Under the pieces are notes generated by a model that made no database searches, had not been told where the DNA came from, and worked only from the letters and a program-made list of their open reading frames with translations. Source: JANQJA01 sp965267485 (GTDB taxonomy: Bacteria; Pseudomonadota; Gammaproteobacteria; Pseudomonadales; Azotimanducaceae). From it: 64,000 nt of DNA. The stretch covers positions 3,286,001 through 3,350,000 of the forward strand of contig OZ254080.1 of NCBI GenBank assembly GCA_965267485.1, read 5' to 3'. Below, in pieces: positions 1 through 8,792 of the stretch (positions are counted from its first letter, which is position 1; every line of letters starts with the position of its first letter). A program made the position numbers and the translations under genes.

Positions 1-638
1 GCGATTTCAAGCCGCTGCACCAGATCAACCCGCTCCGCATGGGATATATCGAGTCGAAGGCCGGCGGACTGGATGGACTGCGAGTACTCGATGTCGGCTG
101 CGGCGGCGGCATCCTGACAGAATCACTGGCTCGTGCAGGCGCCCGCGTCACCGGCATCGACATGGCCGAGAAACCGCTCGGCGTTGCGCGATTGCACGCG
201 ATCGAGTCGGGACTCGTAGACCGGATTGAGTATGAGCGGTCCACCATTGAGGCATTTGCCGAACGCCATGCCGGCGAATTCGATATCGTGACGTGCCTTG
301 AGATGCTGGAGCATGTGCCCGAACCCGCATCGGTCATCGGGACCTGCCACACGCTGCTCAAGCCGGGCGGCCACCTGTTCCTGTCAACGATCAACCGCAA
401 TCCGAAATCCTACGTCCTCGCGATCATCGGCGCCGAGTACGTGCTGGGCCTGCTGCCGCGAGGCACACACGACTACCGGAAGTTCATCAGACCCTCGGAA
501 CTGGCGGCCATGCTCCGAGCCGCGCGACTAAAGATCGAGGATGTCACCGGGATGACGTACAACCCCCTGACGGACGTCTACCGGCTGGGCCGTGACACCG
601 ACGTCAACTATCTGGTTCACGCGACCCGCGGACAATGA
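1..638 (+). CDS. ubiG: UbiG, ubiquinone biosynthesis O-methyltransferase (5' truncated by window edge)
   Basis: SAM-dependent methyltransferase that performs both O-methylations in ubiquinone synthesis. The frame is open from base 3 and already reads DFKPLHQINPLR before the first ATG at 39, which matches the conserved N-terminal part of UbiG, so the true start lies outside the window. Visible motifs are the SAM-binding VLDVGCGGGILTESLA, then MLEHVPEP, LKPGGHLFLSTINRN and the terminal DVNYLVH, all typical of the family. Its stop overlaps the start of the next gene as ATGA (635-638). The quinone role is known for the family; nothing odd is seen apart from the truncation. Confidence 0.95.
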   Translation, partial: DFKPLHQINPLRMGYIESKAGGLDGLRVLDVGCGGGILTESLARAGARVTGIDMAEKPLGVARLHAIESGLVDRIEYERSTIEAFAERHAGEFDIVTCLEMLEHVPEPASVIGTCHTLLKPGGHLFLSTINRNPKSYVLAIIGAEYVLGLLPRGTHDYRKFIRPSELAAMLRAARLKIEDVTGMTYNPLTDVYRLGRDTDVNYLVHATRGQ

Positions 639-2038
639 GTTCGACCACCTCCGGTACCGTACTGGCGCCGTCCGGTAACCTGATCACGTCGATTCTGATG
701 GCGCTCGATGTCCTCGGCGTGCTGATCATCTTCAATCTCAATCACTGGATGTTCGCCGGCGACTTCGCGCCGAACCTGCTCCTGACGTGGAAGCTCGTGC
801 TCGTGGCGTCGACGACATTCCTGTTCTACTACCTGATGGACCTGTACACGTTCGAATCGATGCTGAGCCAGCTCGGCATGCTGGAGCGATCATTCATCGC
901 GATCCTGCTGACCGGCATGACCGTCGCGCTGCTGGTCTACATCGTCGGCCCCGGTTTCATCGGCGGCTTCGTCGGCCGGGGCGTTCTGGCCAGCAGTCTC
1001 GCCATGGTCTGGCTCTGGTCGCTCGGGCTTCGCTATCTGTTGAATCACTGGATCAAGGAGCGCCGCAGGCTGACCGAGTGGCTGGTCATCGCGACCGACC
1101 TGCCGACCGAGTTTCTGGGCCACTTCCGCTCGCAGTACGGTGTCGAGCGACTCGCCATTCTGGGGCCTCCCGGCGAGCACCTGGCGCTCGCACCCACGGA
1201 GGGCATCGAAGTCTGTGGCGACTGGCATGATCTCGAACGGCAGATCTGGGAGCGCAACGTCGCGGGCATCATCGTGACCTCGCCATCGCAGATGCCGGAA
1301 ACCCTGCTGAACCGACTGATGGGCATCCGGATCAGCGGCATGCGCATCGTCACGCTGAACGATTTCTACGAAAAATACCTCGCGCGCCTGCCGATCTTTC
1401 ATCTCGACCAGCAGTGGATTGCGACCGCCCACGGGTTCGAGCTCATTCACAATCCGATCGGACTGCGGTTCAAACGCTATATCGACATCATGGTCTCGGT
1501 CGTACTGGCGGTGATTCTGCTCCCGGTCTGGGTGCTGACGGCGCTGCTCGTTCTTGTGACGTCCGGCCTGCCGGTGCTCTACCGGCAGGAGCGGGTCGGT
1601 GAAAACGGTCGCAAATTCACTGCCTTCAAGTTTCGCACGATGAAACGGGACGCCGAGGCCGGGGGCGCCCGGTTCGCCGCTGAAAATGACCCGAGGCTGA
1701 CGCCGCTGGGTGGTCTCATGCGCAAGTTTCGTGTCGACGAGTTGCCACAGATCTGGAACGTGCTCGTCGGCGACATGAGCTTTATCGGGCCGCGCCCGGA
1801 ACGCCCGGAGTTCGTCAAGGACCTTCAGCGCGAGATACCCCACTACAGCCTGCGCCATATCGTGAAACCGGGCATCACGGGCTGGGCGCAGGTCATGTAC
1901 GGTTACGGCGACTCGCCAGACGATGCGGCCGAGAAGCTGCAGTACGATCTCTTCTACATCAAGAACTACTCACTCATGCTCGACATCTCCATTCTGCTCA
2001 AGACCGTCAAGGTCGTCGTATTCGGTACCGGACGATGA
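635..2038 (+). CDS. Polyprenyl-phosphate sugar-1-phosphate transferase (WcaJ/EpsB-like)
   Basis: Integral-membrane initiating transferase for exopolysaccharide synthesis, moving a sugar-1-phosphate from a UDP-sugar to undecaprenyl phosphate. The 467 residues start with about four hydrophobic segments (roughly 15-140), followed by a soluble CoA-binding-like domain (about 145-265). Another membrane segment (IMVSVVLAVILLPVWVLTAL) precedes the bacterial sugar transferase domain, which has KFRTM, RVDELPQIWNVLVGDMSFIG, PRPERPEF and VKPGITGWAQV. The layout resembles the subgroup seen in EpsH/PEP-CTERM-linked loci, but no other polysaccharide genes lie nearby. It overlaps ubiG by ATGA and yciK by ATGA (2035-2038), so it is co-translated with them. 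The sugar cannot be predicted. Confidence 0.9.
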   Translation: MSSTTSGTVLAPSGNLITSILMALDVLGVLIIFNLNHWMFAGDFAPNLLLTWKLVLVASTTFLFYYLMDLYTFESMLSQLGMLERSFIAILLTGMTVALLVYIVGPGFIGGFVGRGVLASSLAMVWLWSLGLRYLLNHWIKERRRLTEWLVIATDLPTEFLGHFRSQYGVERLAILGPPGEHLALAPTEGIEVCGDWHDLERQIWERNVAGIIVTSPSQMPETLLNRLMGIRISGMRIVTLNDFYEKYLARLPIFHLDQQWIATAHGFELIHNPIGLRFKRYIDIMVSVVLAVILLPVWVLTALLVLVTSGLPVLYRQERVGENGRKFTAFKFRTMKRDAEAGGARFAAENDPRLTPLGGLMRKFRVDELPQIWNVLVGDMSFIGPRPERPEFVKDLQREIPHYSLRHIVKPGITGWAQVMYGYGDSPDDAAEKLQYDLFYIKNYSLMLDISILLKTVKVVVFGTGR

Positions 2039-2778
2039 CCTACGAACCTGCAAACGATTTACTCAAGGGGCGGGTCATTCTGGTGACCGGTGCCGGTGCC
2101 GGCATCGGGCGCGCCGCATCGATCGCATTCGCACGATACGGGGCCACCGTCATACTCTCCGGCCGAACGACCAGCAAACTGGAGGATGTCTACGACGACA
2201 TCGAGCGTGAGGGCGGCCCCCAACCCGGGATCGCCCCGCTCGACCTCGCCAGCGCGTCTGCCGACGACATGATGGAACTCGCCAGCGTCATCGATCGCGA
2301 ATATGGAAAGCTCGACGGACTGCTGCACAACGCGGCAATGCTTGGCAAGATCATGCCGTTTGAATCCTGGGATATGAACGAGTGGATGCGGGTCATGCAC
2401 GTCAACTTCACCGCCGAGACGATCCTGACCCGCATTATGCTGCCGCTGCTGCAACGTGCAGATGACGCATCGCTGGTCTTCACGACGTCCGGCGTTGGCA
2501 CAAGACCGACCGCCTATTACGGCGCCTATGCCGTCTCGAAACACGCCGTTGAGGGATTTGCGATGCTGCTCGCAGAGGAACTGGAAAACACGTCCAGCAT
2601 ACGCACGAACATCATCAGCCCCGGCGTCGTTCGCACCCGAATGCGCGCCAGCGCCTTCCCGAGCGAGGACCCATCGACACTGGCGCCCCCGGAATCGCTG
2701 ACGCCACTGTATCTCTACCTGATGGGGCCCGATTCCCGCGGGGAGAACGGCAAGACGTTTACGCCAGACTCGATCTGA
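2035..2778 (+). CDS. yciK: YciK-family short-chain dehydrogenase/reductase
   Basis: NAD(P)-dependent oxidoreductase of the SDR superfamily, 247 residues. It has the cofactor-binding TGAGAGIG near residue 20, LHNAAMLG (NNAG-like) near 97, and the YAVSK catalytic Tyr/Lys pair near 160. The C-terminal MRASAFPSEDP and LYLYLMGPDSR are the signature of YciK, which lies next to ubiG in many gammaproteobacteria. The substrate of YciK is not established. The start is fixed by the four-base overlap with the sugar transferase. The stop faces rluB with only a 6-base gap and no visible terminator. Confidence 0.92.
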   Translation: MTYEPANDLLKGRVILVTGAGAGIGRAASIAFARYGATVILSGRTTSKLEDVYDDIEREGGPQPGIAPLDLASASADDMMELASVIDREYGKLDGLLHNAAMLGKIMPFESWDMNEWMRVMHVNFTAETILTRIMLPLLQRADDASLVFTTSGVGTRPTAYYGAYAVSKHAVEGFAMLLAEELENTSSIRTNIISPGVVRTRMRASAFPSEDPSTLAPPESLTPLYLYLMGPDSRGENGKTFTPDSI

Positions 2779-2784
2779 TGACCG

Positions 2785-3531
2785 TCACTCCGGTGGATCG
2801 AGTTCCACCATGCGATAGAGTTCGGCGAGTTCCTTGCGCGGGACGTCGGTGAACCTGCCTGATTTGACCGCCGAAGGAATCAGCAGGTGGGCATAGCGAA
2901 CCCGCTTCAATCGACTGACGGTCAGGCCCTGTGACTCCCAGAGTCGGCGCACCTCACGATTCTTGCCTTCCATGAGGCAGACGTAATACCACTGGTTGGC
3001 ACCCTCGTCCTCTTCACCCGGCGCCTTCACGATGTCCGAGAATCGGGCGACACCGTCTTCAAGCAGCACACCGTCAATCATTGCCTGCAGGTGGTGCTCT
3101 TCGACATCGCCGAGAATCCGGCACACGTACTCACGCTCGACCTGATAGGAAGGATGCATCAGCCGGTTGGCAAGTTCCCCATCGGTCGTCAGGAGCAGGA
3201 GTCCACTGGTGTTGAAGTCGAGCCGGCCGACAGATATCCACCGCTGCTTTTTCAGCTTCGGCAGCCGGTCGAACACTGTCGGGCGGCCCTCCGGGTCCTT
3301 GCGGGTACAGATCTGACCGGTCGGCTTGTTGTAGAGGATCGTGCGGTGCCGCTGCTTTTTCTGGCTGATGGGCTTGCCGTCGACGAAGATCCTGTCCTCC
3401 GGCTCGACCCGGTCCCCTGTGGTCGCAACCTCGCCATTGACGCTCACGCGACCGTCGGCAATCCACCGCTCCACCTCGCGCCGGCTGCCATGGCCGAGGT
3501 TTGCAAGCACCTTCTGTAGCTTCTCGGACAC
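2785..3531 (-). CDS. rluB: RluB, 23S rRNA pseudouridine synthase
   Basis: Converts a uridine in domain V of 23S rRNA (E. coli U2605) to pseudouridine. The N-terminal S4 RNA-binding domain (about 1-60, starting EKLQKVLANLGHGSRREVE) is followed by the RsuA-family catalytic domain with GRLDFNTSGLLLLTTDG, which contains the catalytic Asp. The 248 residues lack the long basic tail of some RluB proteins. It is the last gene of the trpS-scpA-scpB-rluB run, 6 bases after the scpB stop. RluE and RsuA are related, but the scpB neighbourhood and S4 domain favour RluB. Confidence 0.93.
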   Translation of the reverse strand: MSEKLQKVLANLGHGSRREVERWIADGRVSVNGEVATTGDRVEPEDRIFVDGKPISQKKQRHRTILYNKPTGQICTRKDPEGRPTVFDRLPKLKKQRWISVGRLDFNTSGLLLLTTDGELANRLMHPSYQVEREYVCRILGDVEEHHLQAMIDGVLLEDGVARFSDIVKAPGEEDEGANQWYYVCLMEGKNREVRRLWESQGLTVSRLKRVRYAHLLIPSAVKSGRFTDVPRKELAELYRMVELDPPE

Positions 3532-3537
3532 GGGGCG

Positions 3538-4662
3538 TCAGGTCGGACGCGAATCCGCGTCATCATCGGATTCGTCGGCTCCGCTATCGGTGGCTTCGCC
3601 GGATTCCGCATCGGCAGGCGAATCACTCGCGGCCGCGTCGCCATCCTCGTCATCGACGTCATCAAAATCCGGCTCGTCTTCTTCCGGCTCTGCAAAGAGG
3701 TTCTTGATGTTCTCCGAAATGGTGTTCACCTGATCAGTCACGGCGTCGAGATCCGCATCATCCTCATCATCTTCCCCGGCGGCTTCGGCATCGACCGCGC
3801 CTTCGCCAGCGTCGACGTCGAGCGACCGCGGCTCAATGATTTCCTCATCAAGCGCGAGTTCTTCGTTGGCACCCTCGAGATCCTTGATCTCGGAGAGCGT
3901 GGGCAACTCGTCCAGACTCGACAGGTTGAAGTAGTCGAGAAAGTTCTTCGTGGTCGCATAGATTGCCGGCTTGCCGGGGACATCCCGATGGCCGACCACG
4001 CGAATCCACTCGCGCTCGAGGAGCGTCCGGATGATGTTGGTGCTCACCGCGACGCCACGAATATCCTCGACGTCGCCGCGCGTAATCGGTTGTTTGTAGG
4101 CAATCAGCGCCAGTGTCTCCAGCAGCGCCCGCGTATATCGTGGCGGCTTCTCTTCCCACAGCCGACCGACCCATTCGCCATAGCGCTCACGAACCTGGAA
4201 GCGAAAGCCGCTCGCGACTTCCTTGAGTTCGAATCCGCGATCGACGAAATCCGCCTCGATCTCCTCAAGGGCGGCACGCACCTGCTTGCGGGACGGCGAC
4301 TCGCTTTCCGGAAAGAGCGAGATCATGTTGTCGATGGAAAGGGGCTTGTCTGCGGCGAGGACGGCCGCTTCTACAATCTGCTTGAGCTCCGGGATAACGA
4401 TCTCTTCGCCCGATGCTTCTTCACCCGCTTCGGCATCGCCAGGTTCTTCTTCAGCATGGCCGGCCGCTTCGTCGCCCTCCGCGACGGGCGCGTCTGCCGT
4501 GCCCTCGTCGGTCGGTGCTTCCCCGTCGATGGTCTCGGGCTTCATCTCGTCAGACCCGGCATCGGTTTCTGTCGTCTCGGCAGCAGGTGCGGCTTCCTCT
4601 GAACCATCAGGGCTACCGCTGTCGTCCGGCTTGTCTTCTTTCTTGTCGTGCTCTTCGTGCAT
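3538..4662 (-). CDS. scpB: ScpB, condensin kleisin-associated subunit, with long acidic tails
   Basis: Winged-helix subunit of the SMC-ScpA-ScpB condensin that organises the chromosome. The conserved core runs from about residue 88 (IPELKQIVEAAVLAADKPLS) to about 255 and includes FQVRERY, TRALLETLALIAYKQPITR, RGVAVS and IYATTKNFLDYFNL. It is flanked by an N-terminal extension of about 86 residues and a C-terminal extension of about 115 residues, both rich in Asp, Glu, Ala and Ser. At 374 residues it is nearly twice the length of Firmicutes ScpB. The acidic tails are probably disordered. It lies 8 bases after scpA. Confidence 0.92.
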   Translation of the reverse strand: MHEEHDKKEDKPDDSGSPDGSEEAAPAAETTETDAGSDEMKPETIDGEAPTDEGTADAPVAEGDEAAGHAEEEPGDAEAGEEASGEEIVIPELKQIVEAAVLAADKPLSIDNMISLFPESESPSRKQVRAALEEIEADFVDRGFELKEVASGFRFQVRERYGEWVGRLWEEKPPRYTRALLETLALIAYKQPITRGDVEDIRGVAVSTNIIRTLLEREWIRVVGHRDVPGKPAIYATTKNFLDYFNLSSLDELPTLSEIKDLEGANEELALDEEIIEPRSLDVDAGEGAVDAEAAGEDDEDDADLDAVTDQVNTISENIKNLFAEPEEDEPDFDDVDDEDGDAAASDSPADAESGEATDSGADESDDDADSRPT

Positions 4663-4670
4663 TGCTTGTC

Positions 4671-5543
4671 TTAGAGGTTCTCAGTCGTCGGTTCGACCGC
4701 GCCGGACCGCGCCTTGACGTGGATCGGTGCGAACGGCTCGGTTTGGATGATCTCGAGCAGCGATTCCTTGATCAGTTCCATCGTCGCGAGGAACGTCACA
4801 ATGACACCCGCCCGCCCCTCTTCAATGGTGAACAGCGAGAGAAAAGGAACGAACTGGTCGTTGGCGTTGTGAACGCGATCGAGAATCCGCGACATACGTT
4901 CACGGGTCGATAGCGGCTCAAGCGCAACGTGGTGACTCGCGTAGCTTTCGGCGCGCTTGAGCACCTTCGCCAGCACGATCAGCATTTCCTGCATCTTGAC
5001 GTCAGGCAGGGGCTTGGGCTTGTCGATCTTCGGCAGGTCTGCCGCCGCCACCCAGATGTCCCGGTCGAGCCGAACGAGCTCGTCGATGTCCATCGCCGCC
5101 TGCTTGAAGCGCTCGTACTCCTGCAGACGCCGGATCAGTTCGGCGCGCGGATCTTCCTCGTCCTCTTCCTCGCTGGCTTGCCGCGGGAGCAACATGCGTG
5201 ACTTGATCTCGGCGAGTACCGCTGCCATCACCAGGTACTCGGCCGCAAGTTCGAGCTGCATGTCGTGCATGAGCTCGATGTACTCCATGTACTGCCGCGT
5301 GATTTCTGCCACCTGGATATCCAGGATGTCCAGATTCTGGCGCTTGATCAGGTACAGCAGCAGGTCCAGCGGGCCCTCGAATGCCTCGAGGATGACTTCC
5401 AGCGCATCCGGCGGAATATAGAGATCCAGCGGAAGCTGGGTCATCGGCCGACCCTCGACAATCGCAAACGGCATCTCTGCCTGCGAAACCGTCGACTCCT
5501 TCGTCGTCGTGTCGCCGTTCTCTGGGGTCGGAGTATCGGTCAT
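4671..5543 (-). CDS. scpA: ScpA, condensin kleisin subunit
   Basis: Kleisin of the SMC-ScpAB complex, bridging SMC heads and binding ScpB. After a polar leader of about 45 residues the family start is seen as EVILEAFEGPLDLLLYLIKR, then LDILDIQVAEITRQYMEYI and AAEYLVMAAVLAEIKSRMLL. The C-terminal winged-helix portion ends near FAPIHV. Length is 290 residues, normal for proteobacterial ScpA. Its start overlaps the trpS stop (ATGA, 5540-5543), so expression is coupled to trpS. No SMC gene is present in the window. Confidence 0.94.
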   Translation of the reverse strand: MTDTPTPENGDTTTKESTVSQAEMPFAIVEGRPMTQLPLDLYIPPDALEVILEAFEGPLDLLLYLIKRQNLDILDIQVAEITRQYMEYIELMHDMQLELAAEYLVMAAVLAEIKSRMLLPRQASEEEDEEDPRAELIRRLQEYERFKQAAMDIDELVRLDRDIWVAAADLPKIDKPKPLPDVKMQEMLIVLAKVLKRAESYASHHVALEPLSTRERMSRILDRVHNANDQFVPFLSLFTIEEGRAGVIVTFLATMELIKESLLEIIQTEPFAPIHVKARSGAVEPTTENL

Positions 5544-6754
5544 CGATAGTCGAGACCCATGGCGGTCCGGACATCCTCGATCGTGTCGCGTGCAATGGCG
5601 CGGGCCTTTTCGCAGCCCTCGGCGACAATGGTCTTCACGAGGTCAGGATTGTCTTCATACTGCTTCGCGCGCTCCCGCATCGGCTGCTGCTCCTCGAGCA
5701 CCGCATCGACGAGCGGCTTCTTGCATTCGATGCAGCCAATACCGGCGGTCGTGCAGCCCTTGCGCGCCCAGGCCCGCGTATCGTCATCGGAATAGACCTC
5801 ATGCAGTTTGAACACCGGACACTTGTCGGGATCGCCCGGGTCATTGCGGCGCACACGGGCCGGGTCCGTTGTCATCGTCTTGATCTTCTTCGCGACCGTG
5901 TCCTCATCCTCGCGCAACGATATCTCGTTGCCGTAGGACTTCGACATCTTCTGGCCGTCGACACCAGGCAGCGTCGACTGCTCGGTCAGCAACACCTGGG
6001 GCTCTGGCAGAATGACCTTGCCGCCACCCTCAAGATAACCGAACAACCGGTCACGGTCGCCGAGCGACACGTTGCCCGAATCCTGGATGATCGCCTGCGC
6101 CTTGGCGAGCGACTCCTGGTTACCCTGTTCGAGGAACTCCTTGCGCAGTTCCCGATAGATCTTCGCGTTCTTGCGCCCGAGCTTCCTGATCGCCTCCTCG
6201 GCCATCTCTTCGTATCCCGGCTCGCGGCCGAAGATGTGATTGAAGCGGCGAGCGATCTCACGGGTCATTTCGACGTGAGGCACCTGATCCGCCCCGACCG
6301 GCACATGCCCGGCCTTGTAGATCAGGATGTCCGAACTCTGGAGTACCGGATACCCGAGAAAACCGTAGGTCGCGAGATCTCGATCATTGAGCTTGGTGAT
6401 CTGGTCCTTGTAGGTCGGCACACGCTCCAGCCACGACAGCGGCGTAATCATCGAGAGCAGCAGGTGCAGTTCAGCGTGTTCCGGGACCCGGCTCTGGATG
6501 AACAGTGAAGCCGAGCCCGGGTTGACGCCGGCGGCGAGCCAGTCGATGACCATCGTCCAGACGTTCTGCTCGATGACCGACACATCCTCGTAGTGTGTCG
6601 TGAGCGCGTGCCAGTCCGCCACGAAGAACATGCAGTCGTATTCATGCTGGAGGCGTACCCAGTTCTTGAGGACGCCGTGGTAGTGGCCGAGGTGTAAGCG
6701 GCCGGTCGGGCGCATCCCTGAAAGGACGCGCTTTTGTGCCTCAAGCAGACTCAT
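5540..6754 (-). CDS. trpS: TrpS, tryptophanyl-tRNA synthetase
   Basis: Class I synthetase charging tRNA-Trp in the cytoplasm. The HIGH motif appears as HLGH at residues 21-24 and the KMSKS loop as GQKMSKSYGNE near residue 273. At 404 residues it is about 70 longer than E. coli TrpS. Most of the extra length is an insertion after FNHIFGREPG (about residues 182-250) that is rich in charged helix. The C-terminal part has a Cys-containing stretch (GCTTAGIGCIECKK). This longer form is known in some proteobacteria. It heads the trpS-scpA-scpB-rluB operon; a TATAAT box lies upstream at 6827-6832. Confidence 0.94.
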   Translation of the reverse strand: MSLLEAQKRVLSGMRPTGRLHLGHYHGVLKNWVRLQHEYDCMFFVADWHALTTHYEDVSVIEQNVWTMVIDWLAAGVNPGSASLFIQSRVPEHAELHLLLSMITPLSWLERVPTYKDQITKLNDRDLATYGFLGYPVLQSSDILIYKAGHVPVGADQVPHVEMTREIARRFNHIFGREPGYEEMAEEAIRKLGRKNAKIYRELRKEFLEQGNQESLAKAQAIIQDSGNVSLGDRDRLFGYLEGGGKVILPEPQVLLTEQSTLPGVDGQKMSKSYGNEISLREDEDTVAKKIKTMTTDPARVRRNDPGDPDKCPVFKLHEVYSDDDTRAWARKGCTTAGIGCIECKKPLVDAVLEEQQPMRERAKQYEDNPDLVKTIVAEGCEKARAIARDTIEDVRTAMGLDYR

Positions 6755-6826
6755 GACAAGGCTCGATCAGAAAGAAAAAGTAAGGAAACGGAAACGTTCA
6801 ATGAGGAGTAATTCGCGTTTTTCCGG

Positions 6827-6832
6827 ATTATA
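6827..6832 (-). promoter_or_regulatory. Putative -10 box for the trpS-scpA-scpB-rluB operon
   Basis: On the minus strand the intergenic region reads CGTCTATAATCC, a perfect TATAAT, about 72 bases before the trpS ATG. The -35 region about 17 bases upstream (CAGACG) is weak, so either the promoter is activator-dependent or the box is fortuitous. The region is AT-rich compared with its surroundings. Confidence 0.4.
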
Positions 6833-6876
6833 GACGATGCCGCTCGCGGCGTCTGCCAGTGGAAGGCGCTTTCCGA

Positions 6877-7500
6877 TCAGGCGACGAACAACTCCAGATC
6901 CCCGCAGCCCTCGCGGAGGATGACCGGCACGTCGTTCTCGAGATCAACCACCGTCGTCGGCTCGAGGCCACAGAAGCCGCCGTCAATGACCAGATCGACC
7001 TGATGCTCGAGCAACTCACGGATCTCATGGGGATCGGTCAGCGGGTATTCATCGCCGGGCAGGATCAGCGTGGAACTCATCAGTGGCTCACCCAGCACAT
7101 CCAGCAGCGCGGCACAGATATTGTTGTCGGGCACCCGGACGCCGATCGTCTTCTTTTTCGGATGCACGAGGCGTCGTGGCACTTCGCGGGTCGCCTGGAG
7201 GATGAACGTATAAGGCCCCGGCGTCGCCGCCTTCAGCAGCCGATAGGCGGTATTGCTGACCCGGGCATACATCCCGAGGTCCGAAAGATCCCGGCACACG
7301 AGGCTGAAATCGTGATCGTCATCCAGGCGCCGGATCTGCCGCATACGCGTGACGGCCTGCTTGTCGCCCAGATGGCAGCCAAGCGCGTAGGCGGAATCGG
7401 TCGGATACACGATCACGCCACCCTGCCGGATGATATCCACCGCCTGATGGATCAGCCGTGCCTGCGGATTTTCGGGGTGAATGCTGAAGAACTGGCTCAT
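6877..7500 (-). CDS. yciO: YciO, Sua5/YciO/YrdC-family protein
   Basis: Member of the YrdC-like fold. Its relatives TsaC/Sua5 make threonylcarbamoyl-AMP for the tRNA t6A modification; the role of YciO itself is unsettled. The protein begins MSQFFSIHPENPQARLI, nearly identical to E. coli YciO, so the ATG at 7500 is preferred over one 12 codons upstream. Conserved stretches are GGVIVYPTDSAYALGC, PGPYTFILQAT, KKTIGVRVPDN and the final REGCGDLELF. The 207 residues match the family length. In E. coli yciO sits near the trp operon and rnm (yciV); here it is next to trpS and rnm is absent. Confidence 0.92.
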   Translation of the reverse strand: MSQFFSIHPENPQARLIHQAVDIIRQGGVIVYPTDSAYALGCHLGDKQAVTRMRQIRRLDDDHDFSLVCRDLSDLGMYARVSNTAYRLLKAATPGPYTFILQATREVPRRLVHPKKKTIGVRVPDNNICAALLDVLGEPLMSSTLILPGDEYPLTDPHEIRELLEHQVDLVIDGGFCGLEPTTVVDLENDVPVILREGCGDLELFVA

Positions 7501-7554
7501 TGCGCGATTGTGAGCGAAGTGGCCGGCACAAGGCAAACGGCGTACGCTCGCCGG

Positions 7555-8163
7555 ATGCTCTACTGGCTCGACCTGTTCGGCGTCTTCGTATTTGCGCTCT
7601 CCGGCGCGCTTGCCGCGGATCGGCGCGGCATGGACCTCTTTGGCTTCACCGTGATCGCACTCTTTACCGCGATCGGCGGCGGCACGCTGCGCGACATCGT
7701 ACTGGACGTGCCGGTGTTCTGGGTGACCGACGCAACCTACCTCGGCGTCATCCTGATGGCCGCGATCGTCACCTGGTTCGCCGACGCCATCATCGACCGC
7801 GCCGAGCGATGGCTTGTGTGGGCCGATGCACTCGGACTGTCTGTGTTCTGTGTTGCCGGTGCGGCAAAGGCCTGGGCGGTGACGGGCTCCGCGCCGATCG
7901 CCATCGCCATGGGGGTGGTGAGCGCCGTTTTCGGCGGGATCGTCCGCGATGTCGTCTGCAACGAGATTCCGCTCGTACTCCGACAGGATATCTATGCAAC
8001 CGCCGCTTTCGCGGGCGCGGCAACCTGGGCGGGTCTCGTCTGGAGCGGCGCACTCACCGGGGCGGCCGCGCTCTGGGTCGGCGCCGCCGTCTGCTTTGCC
8101 GTCAGGGCAAGCGCGATCGTGTTTCGCTGGTCGCTGCCGACCCGCGGCGGACCCGCTGACTGA
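7555..8163 (+). CDS. TRIC-type cation channel family protein (UPF0126, YadS/YicG-like)
   Basis: Inner-membrane protein of 202 residues with about seven hydrophobic segments, made of two internally similar halves. Each half has the family motif: GGGTLRDIVLD near residue 42 and GGIVRDVVCNEIP near 128. Bacterial members form trimeric cation channels in structural studies, but their physiological role is unclear. The frame is open far upstream, but similarity begins at MLYWLDLFGVFVFALSGA, so the ATG at 7555 is chosen. It is transcribed away from yciO across a 54-base gap that must hold any promoters for both. Confidence 0.88.
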   Translation: MLYWLDLFGVFVFALSGALAADRRGMDLFGFTVIALFTAIGGGTLRDIVLDVPVFWVTDATYLGVILMAAIVTWFADAIIDRAERWLVWADALGLSVFCVAGAAKAWAVTGSAPIAIAMGVVSAVFGGIVRDVVCNEIPLVLRQDIYATAAFAGAATWAGLVWSGALTGAAALWVGAAVCFAVRASAIVFRWSLPTRGGPAD

Positions 8164-8210
8164 TCGATCCCGAATTGGCCCGGAGCCCCCAAACCCACTA
8201 TCATCTGCCT

Positions 8211-8792
8211 ATGAAACAATTGATCGAATTCCTGCCCGTCGCCCTGTTCGCAGGCGCGTTCTTCTACACCCGGGATATCTATTTCGCGACCATCGTCCTC
8301 ATGGCCGGTATCTGCGTGCAGGTTGCCTTCGAATACGGCACAACGCGCAAGGTCGACAAGCGAACCCAGGTCATCTTCTGGGTCGCCATCGTGCTGGGCG
8401 CGGCGACATTGCTCTTCCGTAACGAGGCCTTCCTGCTGTGGAAGCCGACCGTGGTCAACTGGATGTTCTCGCTGATCCTCCTTGGCAGTCAGGTGTTCAC
8501 GACCGAGAGCCTGCTGAAGAAAATGCTCGGCAGCCAGCTCCCGCTGCCCAACCATGTCTGGCGGAATCTCACGCTCGGGTGGGCCTTTGGCTTTTTCCTG
8601 GCCGGGGCACTGAATCTGGTCGTGGCATTCCAGTTCAGTCTCGAGTTCTGGGTAAGCTACAAGCTGGTCGGCGGCATCGCCATCACCATGGTCTACATGA
8701 TTACGACGATGGTCTACCTCGTCACTGGCGGCTACCTGACCGAAGAGTCGCTGAACGCCAACCAGCCCGAATCGGCCGACTCAAACTCCTGA
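8211..8792 (+). CDS. yciB: YciB, inner-membrane septation protein A
   Basis: Polytopic inner-membrane protein of the YciB/IspZ family, linked in E. coli to cell-envelope synthesis and the divisome. The start MKQLIEFLPVALFAGAFFY matches the E. coli N-terminus, so the ATG at 8211 is used and not the in-frame codon 36 bases upstream. About five hydrophobic segments follow, with the conserved KPTVVNWMF, LLKKMLG and LPNHVWRNLTLGWAFGFFLAG. The C-terminal tail is polar. Its stop overlaps the start of yciI by one base (TGATG), an arrangement that resembles the yciA-yciB-yciI linkage of enterics. Confidence 0.93.
   Translation: MKQLIEFLPVALFAGAFFYTRDIYFATIVLMAGICVQVAFEYGTTRKVDKRTQVIFWVAIVLGAATLLFRNEAFLLWKPTVVNWMFSLILLGSQVFTTESLLKKMLGSQLPLPNHVWRNLTLGWAFGFFLAGALNLVVAFQFSLEFWVSYKLVGGIAITMVYMITTMVYLVTGGYLTEESLNANQPESADSNS

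Noticed and set aside
890..1858. Long open frame on the minus strand opposite the sugar transferase
   Set aside because: Composition is His/Asp/Arg/Gln-rich with no domain, typical of the antisense frame of a high-GC gene; the plus-strand gene is clearly real.
5760..5830. Cys cluster at the TrpS C-terminus as a novel metal site
   Set aside because: GCTTAGIGCIECKK is a known feature of bacterial TrpS proteins with a C-terminal Cys set, so not novel.
6859..7554. Upstream extension of the TRIC-like protein frame
   Set aside because: It is antisense to yciO; similarity starts at MLYWLDLFG.
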